Shown here in pieces: positions 50,936 to 62,745 of a stretch of DNA of 64,000 bases. A model generated the notes under the pieces. It worked only from the letters and a program-made list of their open reading frames with translations, was not told where the DNA came from and ran no database searches. Position numbers and translations under genes: made by a program. How positions within the stretch are numbered: the stretch's first letter is position 1; every line of letters starts with the position of its first letter. This DNA is from Warburgia ugandensis (Eukaryota; Streptophyta; Magnoliopsida; Canellales; Canellaceae), in NCBI GenBank assembly GCA_035236585.1, contig CP141132.1:25565445-25629444 (forward strand), written 5' to 3'.

Positions 50936-53042
50936 GCAATTACACCAATATGATAAATAAATTCATACTTTAAAAAAAAATTGATAAATTTTTATTTATT
51001 TTATTTTGTTGATTTAGGGTATGTTTTAAAAATCAAAAATGAAGGATAGAATGAGCATGATGAGGAATTTGGCTAGATTGAAGTGTTGGGATTGATTGTT
51101 AAGTTAATACAACTATTAGAAAACAAGATTCTAAGAAATAAATAGGAGATTTGATGATTACTTTAAATTAACCTTAATCAATTTAATAAAAAAATATATA
51201 AATATAAAATGATGCTAAATTAAAGAATTAGTTAGACCACTGATAAGTAGAGACATTAACCTAAACTCCATAAAAATGCTAGAGTGAGATTCCAACTAAT
51301 TAACTTGGAATTTCAAAAATGGAAGAATTGTTGTTTAGGGTACAATTGAGAAATGTACCCCAATAGGATATAATTGAAAATGTGGAAGTTAAATTCAGGG
51401 TTTTAATGAGTAGTGATGTCAATGGATCAAGATCTGGATCATTCACATGGGAGTTCTAGCCCATGGCAACTAGCTCCCCACGTGTCATACTACTCTTATG
51501 TGCATATAATATAGTACTAAGTATAAAATGAAAACAAAACTTTAGTCTTAAATAATTCAGTCATTAATAAACTAATGAACATGAAGCAAAGACCGTGGAA
51601 GAAGAAGGAGAGACTAGGAGAGAAGAAGGAAACTAGCTAGAAAGATTAATCAAGTTGTGCTCAGTTTGGGTATTGGAGGAGAAAATGAAGAGCGCAATTT
51701 GAAGAGATGGAGTTTCCATGAGATGAGCTCCACACAGTGAAGAAATGAGCTAGCTGGAGAGAAGATAGTGGAAGGAAGAGAAGAAGGACTAGGCACAAGA
51801 GGTAAAATATGTGCTAGGATCTAGATTTAAAGTAAAGTATTAAGCAAAGAGTTAGAAAGTGAAGGAAGGTGACAACTAGTTAGGGAGATGCATGCATGAG
51901 GGTAGCTCCACGCAAAGAACAGGGAGCATGCAACTCAGAGGAGATCAGCCAGAGATCTAGCCAATCAAACCTCAAAAATAGGTAGGGGTTTAGGTTTTAA
52001 TGAACTGTTAATGTGAGCTTGAATTAGCCAAGTCAAAATTTTCATTTCAAAATCACTCAAAAACTGATGTTTTGCTGGTTTCTGTAAGTGGAACCAGTTA
52101 GTACATTCAAGGGTGAAATGTTCACTTTGGTTCACTCTTTCATGGGATAATTCATGTTAAATCTTCATGCTTTATATTGATTTATGATCACGGTGTGTGT
52201 ATGCCTCAAATGATGTTTGATTTCTGTCAAATTTGTATCGGATATGAAGAAATCTATGCATGCTCTATTCTTTTTCCATAGCTGGTTCATGATAAACAAT
52301 ACATCTTCATCAAGATAATCGCTCTCTTAAACCTCCATATCTTTAAAAAAAAAATCATTTAGGTTATCTTCCTTACTAAGTAAACTTGCTATGGATGTAT
52401 TTCAATTGAAATTTTAAAAGTATTTACATGGACATTTTTGGTTGGATGAATGGAAACATGGGGATGGATGCACCCAAATTTTTGTTAATTAGCAAACCTG
52501 GAGGCCCATTTCCCACTTAAAAATATAACAAACAAAAGCAAGATAATAGAAAGTGAAATATGGGGTTTATTAGAGGCATTGTATTCAATAGATTTCAAGA
52601 GAATTTACTCTTAAAGATTTGTATAATGTGATAGAAAAGTGTGTGCCAACTGGCTGAATAACATATTGTTTTACTGCTTGTATGCATACACAAAACATAC
52701 CAGTTCCTTATATTAGTTGGCTCTAATTAATTGAATTTTTAAAAAGAAATTAGAAGAGGGAGAATTTGATAGTAAATAATGAAAATTTAGAGAGACAAGT
52801 TTTGGATTAGCACCAGAATCCACCTTATTGTATGCACAGTAATTGCTGGAAAAACACATACAAGAGAAGAAGATGACTGGAATACTCTAAGTAATTCAAG
52901 AAATCTAGTCTTAGGAATTTATGGTGCAAAAATGTGGCTTACTTGGAATTTCCAAGAACTATGGAATTCCAGTATAAAGAAAATTTAGTAAAATCTACAT
53001 TTGTTAAGCTAGAAATGAAACCAAAACTTTAAGTATATTTTA
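50936..53042 (+). repeat. 5' LTR of element C
   Basis: Starts TGTAATACATGCAATTACACC. It matches 62746-63978 up to about 52140. The inner end is uncertain: TTGGTAATAAGAGC at 53043 resembles a damaged Met-tRNA primer site, which would give an LTR of about 2.1 kb, but the bases before it are TTTTA rather than CA. No coding content. Confidence 0.7.
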
Positions 53043-53043
53043 T

Positions 53044-53056
53044 TGGTAATAAGAGC
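53044..53056 (+). other. Possible degenerate primer-binding site of element C
   Basis: TGGTAATAAGAGC compared with TGGTATCAGAGC: one extra base and one substitution. It is the only such match between the LTR and the pol gene. Confidence 0.35.
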
Positions 53057-53312
53057 AATGCAACTCATCCTTGAAAAATAAAACATAATAAGGGTATAAA
53101 GGTACTTTGCCTAAAACAATGAAATCACAACACTTCCCGTAGTATAGGACTAGGTTAAATCCTAAGTATGGGACTAAGTTAAATCCCTTAATAAAACTTC
53201 ACCTACCATTTCACTAAAAGGTTGGTTAATACAAGAGAAATTGCAAACTTGATAAGATAAAAGTAAAAAGGTAATTTAGGCTAAAGCATGGGAAATTACC
53301 AAATAGGCCGAG

Positions 53313-54558
53313 CCTACTTGACCTATGTAGATGCGCAAGAGGAATAGACACCTGATATTGAGGAGATTGATGTAATACATGATTTTAGGGATGTGGTCCT
53401 TGATGAATACCAGGGTTACCACCTAGGAGAGAGATAGTGTTCAAGATCGAGTTACTACATGGAGCGACTCCTATCTCCAAGGCTCCTTATCATATGGCCC
53501 CTACTGAGTTGAAGGAACTGAAGGGAAAATACAAGAGTTGCTACATCAAGATCTCATACGCCTTAGTGTTTCACCTTGGGGAGCACCAGTTTTGTTTGTT
53601 AAGAAAAAGGATAGCTCCTTGAGACTGTGTGTAGACTACAGAGCACTCAATGGGGTAACGGTGAAGAACAAGTATCCCTCGCCTCACATTGACGATCTAT
53701 TTGATTAGTTGCAATCAGCCAAGGTTTTCTCCAAGGTTGACCTGAGGATACAGGATGAGGACATCCCTAAAGCTACATTTAGGACTCGATATGGCCACTA
53801 TGAGTTCTTGGTGATCAATTCGGGTAGGCAAATGCACTGGTAGCTTTCATGGACTTAATGGATAGAGTGTTCAAAAATTTTCTAGACAAGTTCATGATCA
53901 TGTTCATTGATGATATTTTGATATACTCTAGCAGTGTAGAGGAGCATAGAGAGCACTTAATGACTATCTTAGGCACTCTTCGAGCACATTGGTTGTACAC
54001 CAAGTTCTCTAAGTGCAAGTTTTGGTTGGATCAGGTACATTTCCTTGGGCATGTTATATCCAAGGATGGCATGGCAATGGGCCCACAAAAGGTGGAGGCT
54101 ACAGCCGACTAGGAGAGGCCCATGACTATGATATAGTTGCATAGTTTTTTGAGTTTAGCATGCTACTATCAGTGATTCATAGAGGGATTCTCTTGTATTG
54201 CATAGCCTTAACAACCCTTACTAAGAAGGACCAGAAGTTTGATAGGTCTAACAACCATGAGGGGAGTTTCCTCGAACTAAAGAAGACACTTACCTCGGTG
54301 CCTATGTTGTTGCTTCTTTAGGGCAGTGATGGATTTGTAGTATATAATGATAACTCATGGCGAGGACTAGGGTTTGTTCTCATGCAACACGGTAGACTCA
54401 TTGAATATGCTTTGAGACAATTAAAGAAGCACAAGCAAAATTACCCCACACATGACTTGGAGTTAGCGGCAGTCATATTTGCCCTTAAGATATGGCACCA
54501 TTATCTTTATGGGGAGAAGTTCAATGTTTTCACTGATCACAAGATCCTCAAGTACTTG
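53313..54558 (+). pseudogene. Element C pol: RT and start of RNase H (broken)
   Basis: Begins with the protease-RT linker TYVDAQEE, then [22 protein letters not shown] (in part, 53458-53522). A frameshift follows before [10 protein letters not shown] (other frame [16 protein letters not shown], about 53568-53615), then [19 protein letters not shown] (about 53628), FIDDILIYS (catalytic, about 53905) and FLGHVISKDGM (about 54040). RNase H has [15 protein letters not shown] and [11 protein letters not shown] (about 54527). The reading is cut at KYL by the insertion of element D and resumes with FTQSDLN at 61218. Several stops. Confidence 0.88.
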
Positions 54559-57162
54559 TGTAATGACTCCAATTTTGTAATATTGAAATTCCAAGTTAAG
54601 CAATGAAAAGATCAGTTTTTGAAGATAAGGGCATTTTAGTCATTTCACTATTCACCTGGACTAAACCCAGAAATTTGGTCCTAAAAATGGTTCCATTAGG
54701 AGCACCTTAGAAAAAGGAATCCAATAAGACCAAAATCACCCAAAACGGAGTTAAAATGAGCAAGTTATGGCCCTTTGAAGTTCAAGGGTAAAACTGTAAT
54801 TTTTACAAAAATGGTTTTAGTCTGCAAAAACACAGGGGCCCGTTTTGATACGGCACCCCTTCATCTTCAACCTCTAGAGGGTTCTAGAACGGTAGTGATT
54901 GGAGGAGAAATCACCACCATTGTGGAGGTTTCTCCACCGCCATTCAAAGGCAGTGAGAGCCCCCTCCAGAACCCTCTCTTAGCTCTATAAATAGAGCTCT
55001 TCGGCACCTCTAATGACAGCCCAAAATGTTGAAGAACAACCCGTCGTGGAGCAGTGACCTAGAGGAGAAAACAAGGAGAAAAACCCAGCAACGAGCCAGG
55101 TACGCCCAAGATCCCTCAAAACCCATCTCCACCATAGTTCCAAGGTCAATTTCCCTAGGTTTTTGCATGAAAAACCATGCAAAATGGAGCCCTGGAGACT
55201 CACCAAGGAGCCAGGGAGTCCCTTGGGTTGCACTGGTTTGATAGGGTCGATCCAAGGTGTCCTGAGGATGCCCCGGTTCCCCAACGAGCAGGACATTCCA
55301 GTCGGAACGTCCCACGTCGTTCCCGTTTGAAAAAAACAAACGGGCGCATCCAGGGACGCGCCTGCAAAAGAGAGAAATGGCGGAAAAACTCAGCGCATCT
55401 CCTGCTGAGGCGCATGCCGCAGACACGCAGCGCTAGTAGTGTGTCATTTTTTCATTCCTTATGGAAGCCAGGGCACACGTCGCAGACGCGCAGCGCCCTA
55501 GCATTCCAACTTTTTATTTTTAAGACTCCTATGTACATACGACACTAAAACGCTTATAACTTGAGATCTAGAGCTCCGATTGAGGCACCGCAAAACGCGT
55601 TGTGTCCTTATCGACAATGCGGACAATCCAAACTATAAAATCCCTGATCAAGGCCCAATCAAAGGTGGGAATGACCCTTAAAATAGGATGGTGGCGCGTG
55701 GCCACTAGAACTTTGGAAAACTGAGGATACCAAGGCCCAATTAGGACCTTAGGAAACCCATAGGTATAGGGATGGACCCCTAATGCCTAAGTCATAAGAC
55801 CAGCTACTCTAAAACCCATAAAAGATAGGCCAAACTAACCTTGATTCCCCAAACCATGATCAGGAGCGTCCGAGGACAAAAGGGTTAGCGCGACCTAGCC
55901 AGGTAGGTGCTCTATCACTATTAGATTCTTTTAAAAGATCTATTGTTGTTTTGAGAACATATGTTATAAGTATATGACTTGTTTAGCATGACTTGATTCA
56001 GCATGCATGTGATAAATGTTTTGTACATAACCATGTTTTGAAATGATTGCATATACATTATGCACATATATGTTTTTCAAACAATTGTATACATTGCATG
56101 ATTTAGTTCTTGCAAAAATTGCATGTCCTTGAGGGTTACCAAAAGACGTTGGAATGCCGAGGGCCAGGCAGTTGTGAGGGACCCAAAGAGGACAGGTTTT
56201 GAACAAAGGTTTTTGGCTTATTTGATCAAACATGATTTGGGCTAGTAAGCTCGTGGGTGCTATGCCGAGGGGTGTGGGTTGGCCACCCAACCTCTACCAC
56301 TATTAGGTGGATGGGTACCACGCCTAGAAAGGGCATGTCCCTACTTCGACTGCATGTGTTACAGGGGGCTACCACTAGTGTCACGGCACTGGGTCGAAAT
56401 GTCATATGCCCCGTGGAGGTATATGATCCTGTGTCCCTAGGTACCCGGGGACCATACGGCGGTGAGGTCGTGGGCATAGTGGGACCCTATGGTTTCATGG
56501 ATTTATGTGCATTGCATATGGCATGATATGAGGTTGGTCGAGCATACCATACTAGAGATCCATGAGTTGGATTCCATGAAGCATCTTATGCATATCATGA
56601 TATTATGATATATATGTATATGATACTTTCGATTTTGGATTATATGATCCTTTAAGTCCTTAGTATTTCAGTTTAACAATGGATTTTAATATCAATGTTG
56701 CACTTGAGTATTCAAACATACACATGTTTTGAATGAGCATATGATTATAAAACATCTCATGTATTATAAAACTAGTAGTGATAGGCTCCTACTGAGTATA
56801 GTATATACTCACCCAATCCTCAACATTTTTCAGACACTAAGTAAATACTTAAGGACAGGGAACGTTCGTGCTAGGAAGACACCTAGACAAAGTGTAAGTA
56901 AGTAAACCCCTACCTTATCTTTCAATGTTACTTGGTTGTAGTTACTCTCTAATAGTCAAATTTGTGATTAACACTTTCTTGGGAATAATATTGATTTAAA
57001 CTTTGCCATGGCTAAATAATTTGAGAATGTTTTTTGACACTTAGGGTTTTTATGAAAGATTGTTTTCCAAAAGAAAAAGATTTTCATGCATCTCATACTT
57101 ATAAAACAAGAGATCTCGCCTTTTTATCAAAATTTCATCATATAAAAACCCGAGTCGTGACA
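54559..57162 (+). repeat. 5' LTR of element D
   Basis: 2604 bp. U3 is 427 bp up to the TATA box at 54986. Then come a CpG-rich block (55300-55510), an A+T-rich R/U5 and the ACTGAGTATAGTATATACTCACC block near 56790. The minus and plus frames inside (54985-56526) are not retroelement genes. Confidence 0.94.
54986..54993 (+). promoter_or_regulatory. LTR TATA box of element D, 5' copy
   Basis: TATAAATA inside AGCTCTATAAATAGAGCT, at the transition to the CpG-rich block. It is conserved in the 3' copy at 59020-59027. Confidence 0.75.
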
Positions 57163-57164
57163 GT

Positions 57165-57176
57165 TGGTATCAAAGC
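57165..57176 (+). other. Primer-binding site of element D (initiator Met tRNA)
   Basis: TGGTATCAAAGC, one mismatch from canonical, two bases after the LTR. Confidence 0.88.
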
Positions 57177-57302
57177 ACGGTTTAACGTTACTCACAGCCC
57201 AGTTATGAGGAGAATAACTTATAATCAAGTTTCATCCATGAAAGAGTAAGGGGTAATAGGATAACACAAACTGAGATTTGGTGAATTACCTTGTGATTAC
57301 AG

Positions 57303-58403
57303 ATGCCTAAGAAGAAAGAAAGCAATGCTCCAAGACCTGAAGCCCCACCAGTGGACTCCACTAGGTCGGGCAATGGGATGGCTGAGTTATTCCAACAATT
57401 CCTACAAAATATGGGACAATACATGAATAGCCATAGCCAAACTCCTACCACCCGAGATCCTTCCCCTGATAAAGCAATAGATAGGACTGAGGTTTAGTTA
57501 GAAAGATTTCAGAAACTAGCTCCCTCATTCACAGGAGAAGATGAAGCATCTACAGCTGAAAAATGGTTAATTAATATTGAAAAGATATTTAAGGCCATGA
57601 ACATAGCTGAAGAAAGAAAAGTACCCATGGCCACATTTGTGTTTAGAGGAGAGGCTACCTTTTGGTGGGAAACAGCAGAAAGAACCTATTTTGATCAGCA
57701 AGAAACAATAGGAAGGGAAGAGTTTAAAAAGGTCTTTAATGACAAATATTATCCTAAACACATAAGAAAACAAAAGGAAAAAGAATTTATGGACTTAGAA
57801 CGAGGAAATATGACTGTCCAACAGTATGAAAATAGATTCATCAGCCTCCGAAGATTTGCACCACGTGCTTGTGCTGATGAGGAAGATGCAGCCGAAAGAT
57901 TTGTAGATGGACTCAACCCAGGACTCAGGAGCAGAGTTCTAGGTTTCCAACCTTCCACAGTAGCCAAAGCCGTAGAGATGGCCTCCCTATATGAAAAAGA
58001 TTATCAAAGGAACCAGGCAATAAAGGAAACCAAGAACATCAACACCATAAGAAATAAAGAAAAGAGACCATTTCAGTCCTTCGAACCCAGGCCACCTTTC
58101 AAGAAGCCGTTTGAAAACAAAGAAAGAAGACTAGACTGGAAGACATGCCCTAAGTGTAACAAGTATCATTCAGGCAAACCATGTCCCATTTCCAACATCA
58201 CTTGCTATCTTTGTGGAGAACCAGGACATTTTTCTAGGGATTGTTCTAAAAAGGAAGTTGAAGAGCATAAAGGGGATCAACTTCCAAAAAGCCAAGGACG
58301 TGTTTTTGCCCTCACTTCAAGTCTAGCCCAAGCATCAAATGCTATAGTTGAAGGTACCCATAGAGTTGATAGAGGATCTCAAGCTAGAGACGAGACCAGT
58401 TGA
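57303..58403 (+). pseudogene. Element D gag, nearly intact, one internal stop
   Basis: Structural protein of the particle, 367 codons from ATG 57303 to TGA 58403, with one in-frame TAG at 57495-57497 (context TEV*LERF, where a Gln codon is likely to have mutated). It starts with a basic PKKKES tail and a Pro-rich linker. The capsid core has TAEKWLINIEKIF (about 57550), GEATFWWETAERTYF (57648-57692), FNDKYYPKHIRKQKEKEF and AERFVDGLNPGLR. The nucleocapsid has a CPKC motif and an intact CCHC knuckle, C-YL-C-GEPG-H-FSRD-C (58204-58245). The 268-codon stretch after the stop (57597-58403) is fully open. It runs over the pol deletion junction at 58354, so the last 15 or so residues are not original gag. 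Confidence 0.9.
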
Positions 58404-58542
58404 GATCCAGAATCATAAGAGTAAGAAGCTGTGGAACAAGGACATACACTTAGTCAAAGTTTTGTGAAGAAATGTGCACATGGAAGAAGAGACTTGGGAA
58501 CTAGAGTCAAAAATGCGAGAAAAGTACCCCGAGATCTTTTGA
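58357..58542 (+). pseudogene. Element D pol C-terminal remnant
   Basis: Frame +1 relative to gag. PIEL is followed by a Lys/Glu-rich stretch with RPVEIQNHKSKKLWNK, then LVKVL, a TGA where the family has Trp, and EEETWELESKMREKYPEIF before the stop at 58542. This is the standard end of Del/Tekay pol. Protease, RT, RNase H and most of integrase are missing upstream. Confidence 0.85.
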
Positions 58543-58576
58543 ATGTATATAGTAGAATTTTGGGGGAGAAATTCCC

Positions 58577-58591
58577 CTAAGGGGGTAAGAA
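58577..58591 (+). other. Polypurine tract of element D
   Basis: CTAAGGGGGTAAGAA directly before the 3' LTR. Confidence 0.85.
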
Positions 58592-61212
58592 TGTAATGAC
58601 TCCAATTTTGTAATATTGAAATTCCAAGTTAAGCAATAAAAAGATCAGTTTTTGAAGATAAGGGCATTTTAGTCATTTCACTATTCACCTAGACTAAACC
58701 CAGAAATTTGGTCCTAAAAATGGTTCCATTAGGAGCGTCTCAGAAAAAGGAATCCAACGAGACCAAAATCACCCAAAACGGAATTAAAATGAGCAAGTTA
58801 TGGCCCTTTGAAGTTCAGGGGCAAAACTGTAATTTTTACAAAAACGGTTTTAGTCTGCAAAAACACAGGGGCCCGTTTTGATACGGGCACCCCTTCATCT
58901 TCAACCTCTAGAGGGTTCTAGAACGACGGTAATTGGAGGAGAAATGACCACCATTCTCGAGGTTTCTCAACCGCCACTCAAAGGCGGTGAGAGCCCCCTC
59001 CAGAACCCTCTCTTAGCTCTATAAATAGAGCTCTTGGGCCCCTCTAATGGCAGCCCAAAACGTTGAAGAACAACCCATGGTGGAGCAGTGACCTAGAGGG
59101 GAAAATAAGAAGAAAAACCCAACAACGAGCCAAGTATGCCCAAGATCCCTCAAAACCCATCTCCACCATAGTTCCAAGGTCAATTTCCCTAGGTTTTTGC
59201 ATGAAAAACCATGCAAAATGGAGCCATGGAGACTCACCAAGGACCCAGGGACGTCCCCTAGGTCGCACTAGTTTGACAGGGTTGAACCAGGGTGTCCTGA
59301 GGACACCCCGGTTCCCTAACGAGCTAGACATTCCAGTTGGAACGTCCCAGGTCGTTCCCGTTTGAAAAAAACAAATGGGCACGTCCAGGGACGCGCCCGC
59401 AAAAGAGAGAAATGGCGAAAAAACTCAGTGCGTCTGCAGACGCACCCGCTAAGGTGCATGCCACAGACACGCAGCGTGCTAGCAGTGCGTCATTTTTTCG
59501 TTCCTTAAGAAAGCCAGGGCGCACGTCGCAAACGCGCAGCGCCCTAGCATTCCGTCTTTTTATTTTTAAGACTCCTATGTACATACGACACTAAAACGCT
59601 TATAACTTGAGATCTAGAGCTCCGATTGAGGTGCCGCAAAAGGCGTTGTGTCTGTATCGACGACGCAGACACATCCAAACTATAAAATCCCTAATCAAGG
59701 TCCAATAAAAGGTGGACATGACCCTTAGAATAGGATGGTGGCGCGTGGCCACTAGAACTTTGGAAAACTAAGGATACCAAGGCCTAATTAGGACCTTAGG
59801 ACACCTATAGGTATAGGGATGGACCCCTAATTCCTAAGTAATAAGACCAGTTACTCTAGAACCCATAAAAGATAGGCCAAACTAACCTTGATTCCCCAAA
59901 CCATGATCAGGAGCGTCCGAGGACAAAAGGGTTAGCGCGACCTAGCCAGGTAGGTGCTCTATCACTATTAGATTCTTTTAAAAGAACTATTATTATTTTT
60001 GAGAACATATGTTTTAAGTATATGACTTGTTTAGCATGACTTAATTCAGCATGCATGTGATAAATGCTTTGTACATAGACATGTTTTGTAAATGATTGCA
60101 TATACATTATGCACATATATGTTTTACAAACAAGTGCATACATTGCATGATTTAAGTACTTGCAAAGATTGCATGTCCTTGAGGGTTGCCAAAAGACGCT
60201 GGAGTGCCGAGGGCCAGGTAGTTGTGAAGGACCCAAAGAGGACAGGTTTTGAACAAAGGTTTTTGGCTTATTTGATCGAACATGATTTAGGCTAGTAAGC
60301 TCGTGGGTGCTATGCCGAGGGGTGTGGGTTGGCCACCCAACCTCTACCACTATTAGGTGGATGGGTACCACGCCCAAAAAGAGCATGTCCCTACTTCGAC
60401 TGCATGTGGTACAGGGGGCTACCACTGGTGTCACGGCACTAGGTCGAAGTGTCATATGCCCCGTTGAGGTATACGATCCTGTGTCCCTAGGTACCCGGGG
60501 ACCACACGGCGGTGAGGTCATGGGCATAGTGGGACCCTATGGTTTCATAGATTTATGTGCATTGCATATGACATGATATGAGGTTGGTCGACCATACCAT
60601 ACTAGATATCCATGAGTTGGACTCCATGAAGCATCTTATGCATATTATGATGTTATGATATATATGTATATGATACTTTCGATTTTGGATTATATGATCC
60701 TTTAAGTCGTTAGTATTTCAGTTTAACAATGGATTTTAATATCGATGTTGCACTTGAGTATTCAAACATACACATGTTTTGAATGAGCATATGATTTTAA
60801 AACATCTCATGCATTATAAAACTAGTAGTGATAGGCTCCTACTGAGTATAGTATATACTCACCCAATCCTCAACATTTTTCAGACACCAAGTAAATACTT
60901 AAGGACAAGGAACGTTCGTGCTAGGAAGACACCCAGACAAAGTGTAAGTAAGTAAACCCCTACCTTATCTTTCAATGTTACTTGGTAGTAGTTACTCTCT
61001 AATTGCTGGGGCTGTGACTAACACTTTCTTGGGAATAATATTGATTTAAACTTTGCCATGGCTAAATAATTTGAGAATGTGTTTTGACACTCGGGGTTTT
61101 TATGAAAGATTGTTTTCCAAAAGAAAAAGATTTTCATGCATCTCATACTTATAAAACAAGAGATCTCGCCTTTTTATCAAAATTGCATCATATAAAAGCC
61201 CAGGTCGTGACA
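58592..61212 (+). repeat. 3' LTR of element D
   Basis: 2621 bp, collinear with the 5' copy. TATA box at 59020-59027. It contains a perfect 18-bp palindrome, GTGCGTCTGCAGACGCAC, at 59428-59445, which is damaged in the 5' LTR. A 206-codon frame runs antisense at 60527-59907. Confidence 0.94.
59020..59027 (+). promoter_or_regulatory. LTR TATA box of element D, 3' copy
   Basis: TATAAATA in the same AGCTC-flanked context as at 54986. Confidence 0.7.
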
Positions 61213-61217
61213 ACTTG

Positions 61218-62724
61218 TTTACTCAGAGTGACCTCAATATGAGGTAGAAACGTTGGCTAGAGTACTTGAAGGACTTCGACTTCACAATTTAGTACCATAT
61301 GAGCAAGGCTAACGTAGTGGATGATGCCCTTAGAAAGAAGTTAGGTGGCGTGATCGCCAATCTCACCATCTAATCAGCATTTATGGATTAGATTTTATAG
61401 GCACAGCAATCATGTAGTGAGACTTGGACACTATGTGACAGAGATGGTTTTGAGAGAGGAGCAGATGGTGGGATCAGATATCAGGGTAGATTAGTTATGC
61501 CAGTAGTAACAAATTTGGGATAAGAGCTATTGAGGGTGGCTCATCACTCTTAGTGGGCCATTCATCCAAGGGGTAAAAAGATGTATCATGACCTAAGAAG
61601 ACTGTTTTGGTGCCAGAGCACAAAGAGAGATATAGGAGAGAGAGTGTGTAACTAGATGCATTACTTGTCAACAAGTCAAGGCTGAACATCAAAGACTTGC
61701 AGGGTTACTACAAAGTATAGAGCTTCTAGTGTAAAAATGGAACCACATCACTATGGATTTTGTGGTTGGACTACCGAGGACTCACAGTAGACATGGCGCG
61801 ATTTGGGTCATAGTGGACCAACTTACCAAGTTGGCACATTTCCTTCCCAACAAATAGGGACAGACCTTAGAGAGCCTTACTAAGATTTACATCAGGGAGA
61901 TAATCAACTTGCATGGAGTTCCTCTAGTCATCATTTCAAACAGACACAACAAGTTCACCTCTCGATTTTAGCAGTGTATAGGACGACCTAGGTTCATCTA
62001 TGCATTTTAGGACAACATTTCATCCCAAGACTAATGGTCAGTCTGAGAGGACGATTCAAATACTAAAGGACATGTTGAGAGCATGCGCACTAGATTGGAA
62101 AGGTTGTTAGGATGAACATCTACCACTAATAGAGTTTGCCTACAGCGATAACTATCACATGACCATTGGGATGGTTCCATATGAGGCATTGTATGGTAGA
62201 CCTTGCCAGACACCTACATGCTGGAGTGACGTTGGCAAGAGACTGTTTTTCAAATCCAAGTTGGTAGAGCAGTCTACAGATGAAGTGAGATTGATTAGGA
62301 GACGTTTGATGGCAGCCCATAGCAGGCAGAAGAGCTATGCCAACATGAGGAGGAGATATTTGGAGTTTTAGGTTGGAGACCATTCTTTCTGAGAGTTTCT
62401 CCAACCAAGGGTGTGATGAGATTCGGTGTGAAAGGGAAGCTAAGCCCCAAGTTTGATGTGCATGACATATTCCATATTTCTATGCACTCATATCCTAGAT
62501 CAGTTACCAGCTGATCTGTAACCAAATTTGACATTTCAAGAGTGGCCAGTATAAATCATTGATGGGAAGGAGAAGGTATTACAAACCAAGATGACCCCCT
62601 AGCCAATGTTCTATGGCGGCATCATTCTTATGAGGAGGCCACATGGGAGGTCGAGGAAGATATGATGCAACATTTCCCAGAGTTGTTTTTATTTTCACAT
62701 TTGAGTACAAAATTTCGAGGATGA
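61218..62724 (+). pseudogene. Element C pol: RNase H end, integrase and C-terminus (broken)
   Basis: Resumes with FTQSDLN at 61218, immediately after the ACTTG target copy. Then YLKDFDF, SKANVVDDAL (an altered DALSRK site), integrase AIHPRGKKMYHDLRR (about 61559), [10 protein letters not shown] (frame-changed, about 61753), EALYGRPCQTPTCWSDVG (62185-62238) and RVSPTKGVM (about 62393). The end is EEATWEVEEDMMQHFPELF and a TGA at 62722. Many stops and frameshifts. Confidence 0.85.
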
Positions 62725-62730
62725 AATTTT

Positions 62731-62745
62731 GTAAGGGGGGAAGAG
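62731..62745 (+). other. Polypurine tract of element C
   Basis: GTAAGGGGGGAAGAG immediately before TGTAATACATG, after the signature AAAATTTCGAGGATGAAATTTT (62709-62730). Confidence 0.82.

Larger units (their letters stand above)
54559..61212 (+). mobile_element. Gag-only LTR retrotransposon (TR-GAG-like), element D
   Basis: 6654 bp: LTRs of 2604 and 2621 bp around only 1429 bp of interior holding primer site, gag, the last about 60 codons of pol and a polypurine tract. The target duplication is perfect, ACTTG (54554-54558 and 61213-61217). LTRs begin TGTAATGACTCC and end TCGTGACA. By eye the first 240 bp differ at about 4%, making it the youngest insertion in the window for which both LTRs are present. 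It could move only with protease, RT and integrase supplied by another element. Confidence 0.93.

Noticed and set aside
55010-55548. Overlapping frames of 100-138 codons in the 5' LTR of element D
   Set aside because: The CpG-rich, stop-poor LTR block is open in several frames on both strands; no homology recognised and no frame is favoured.
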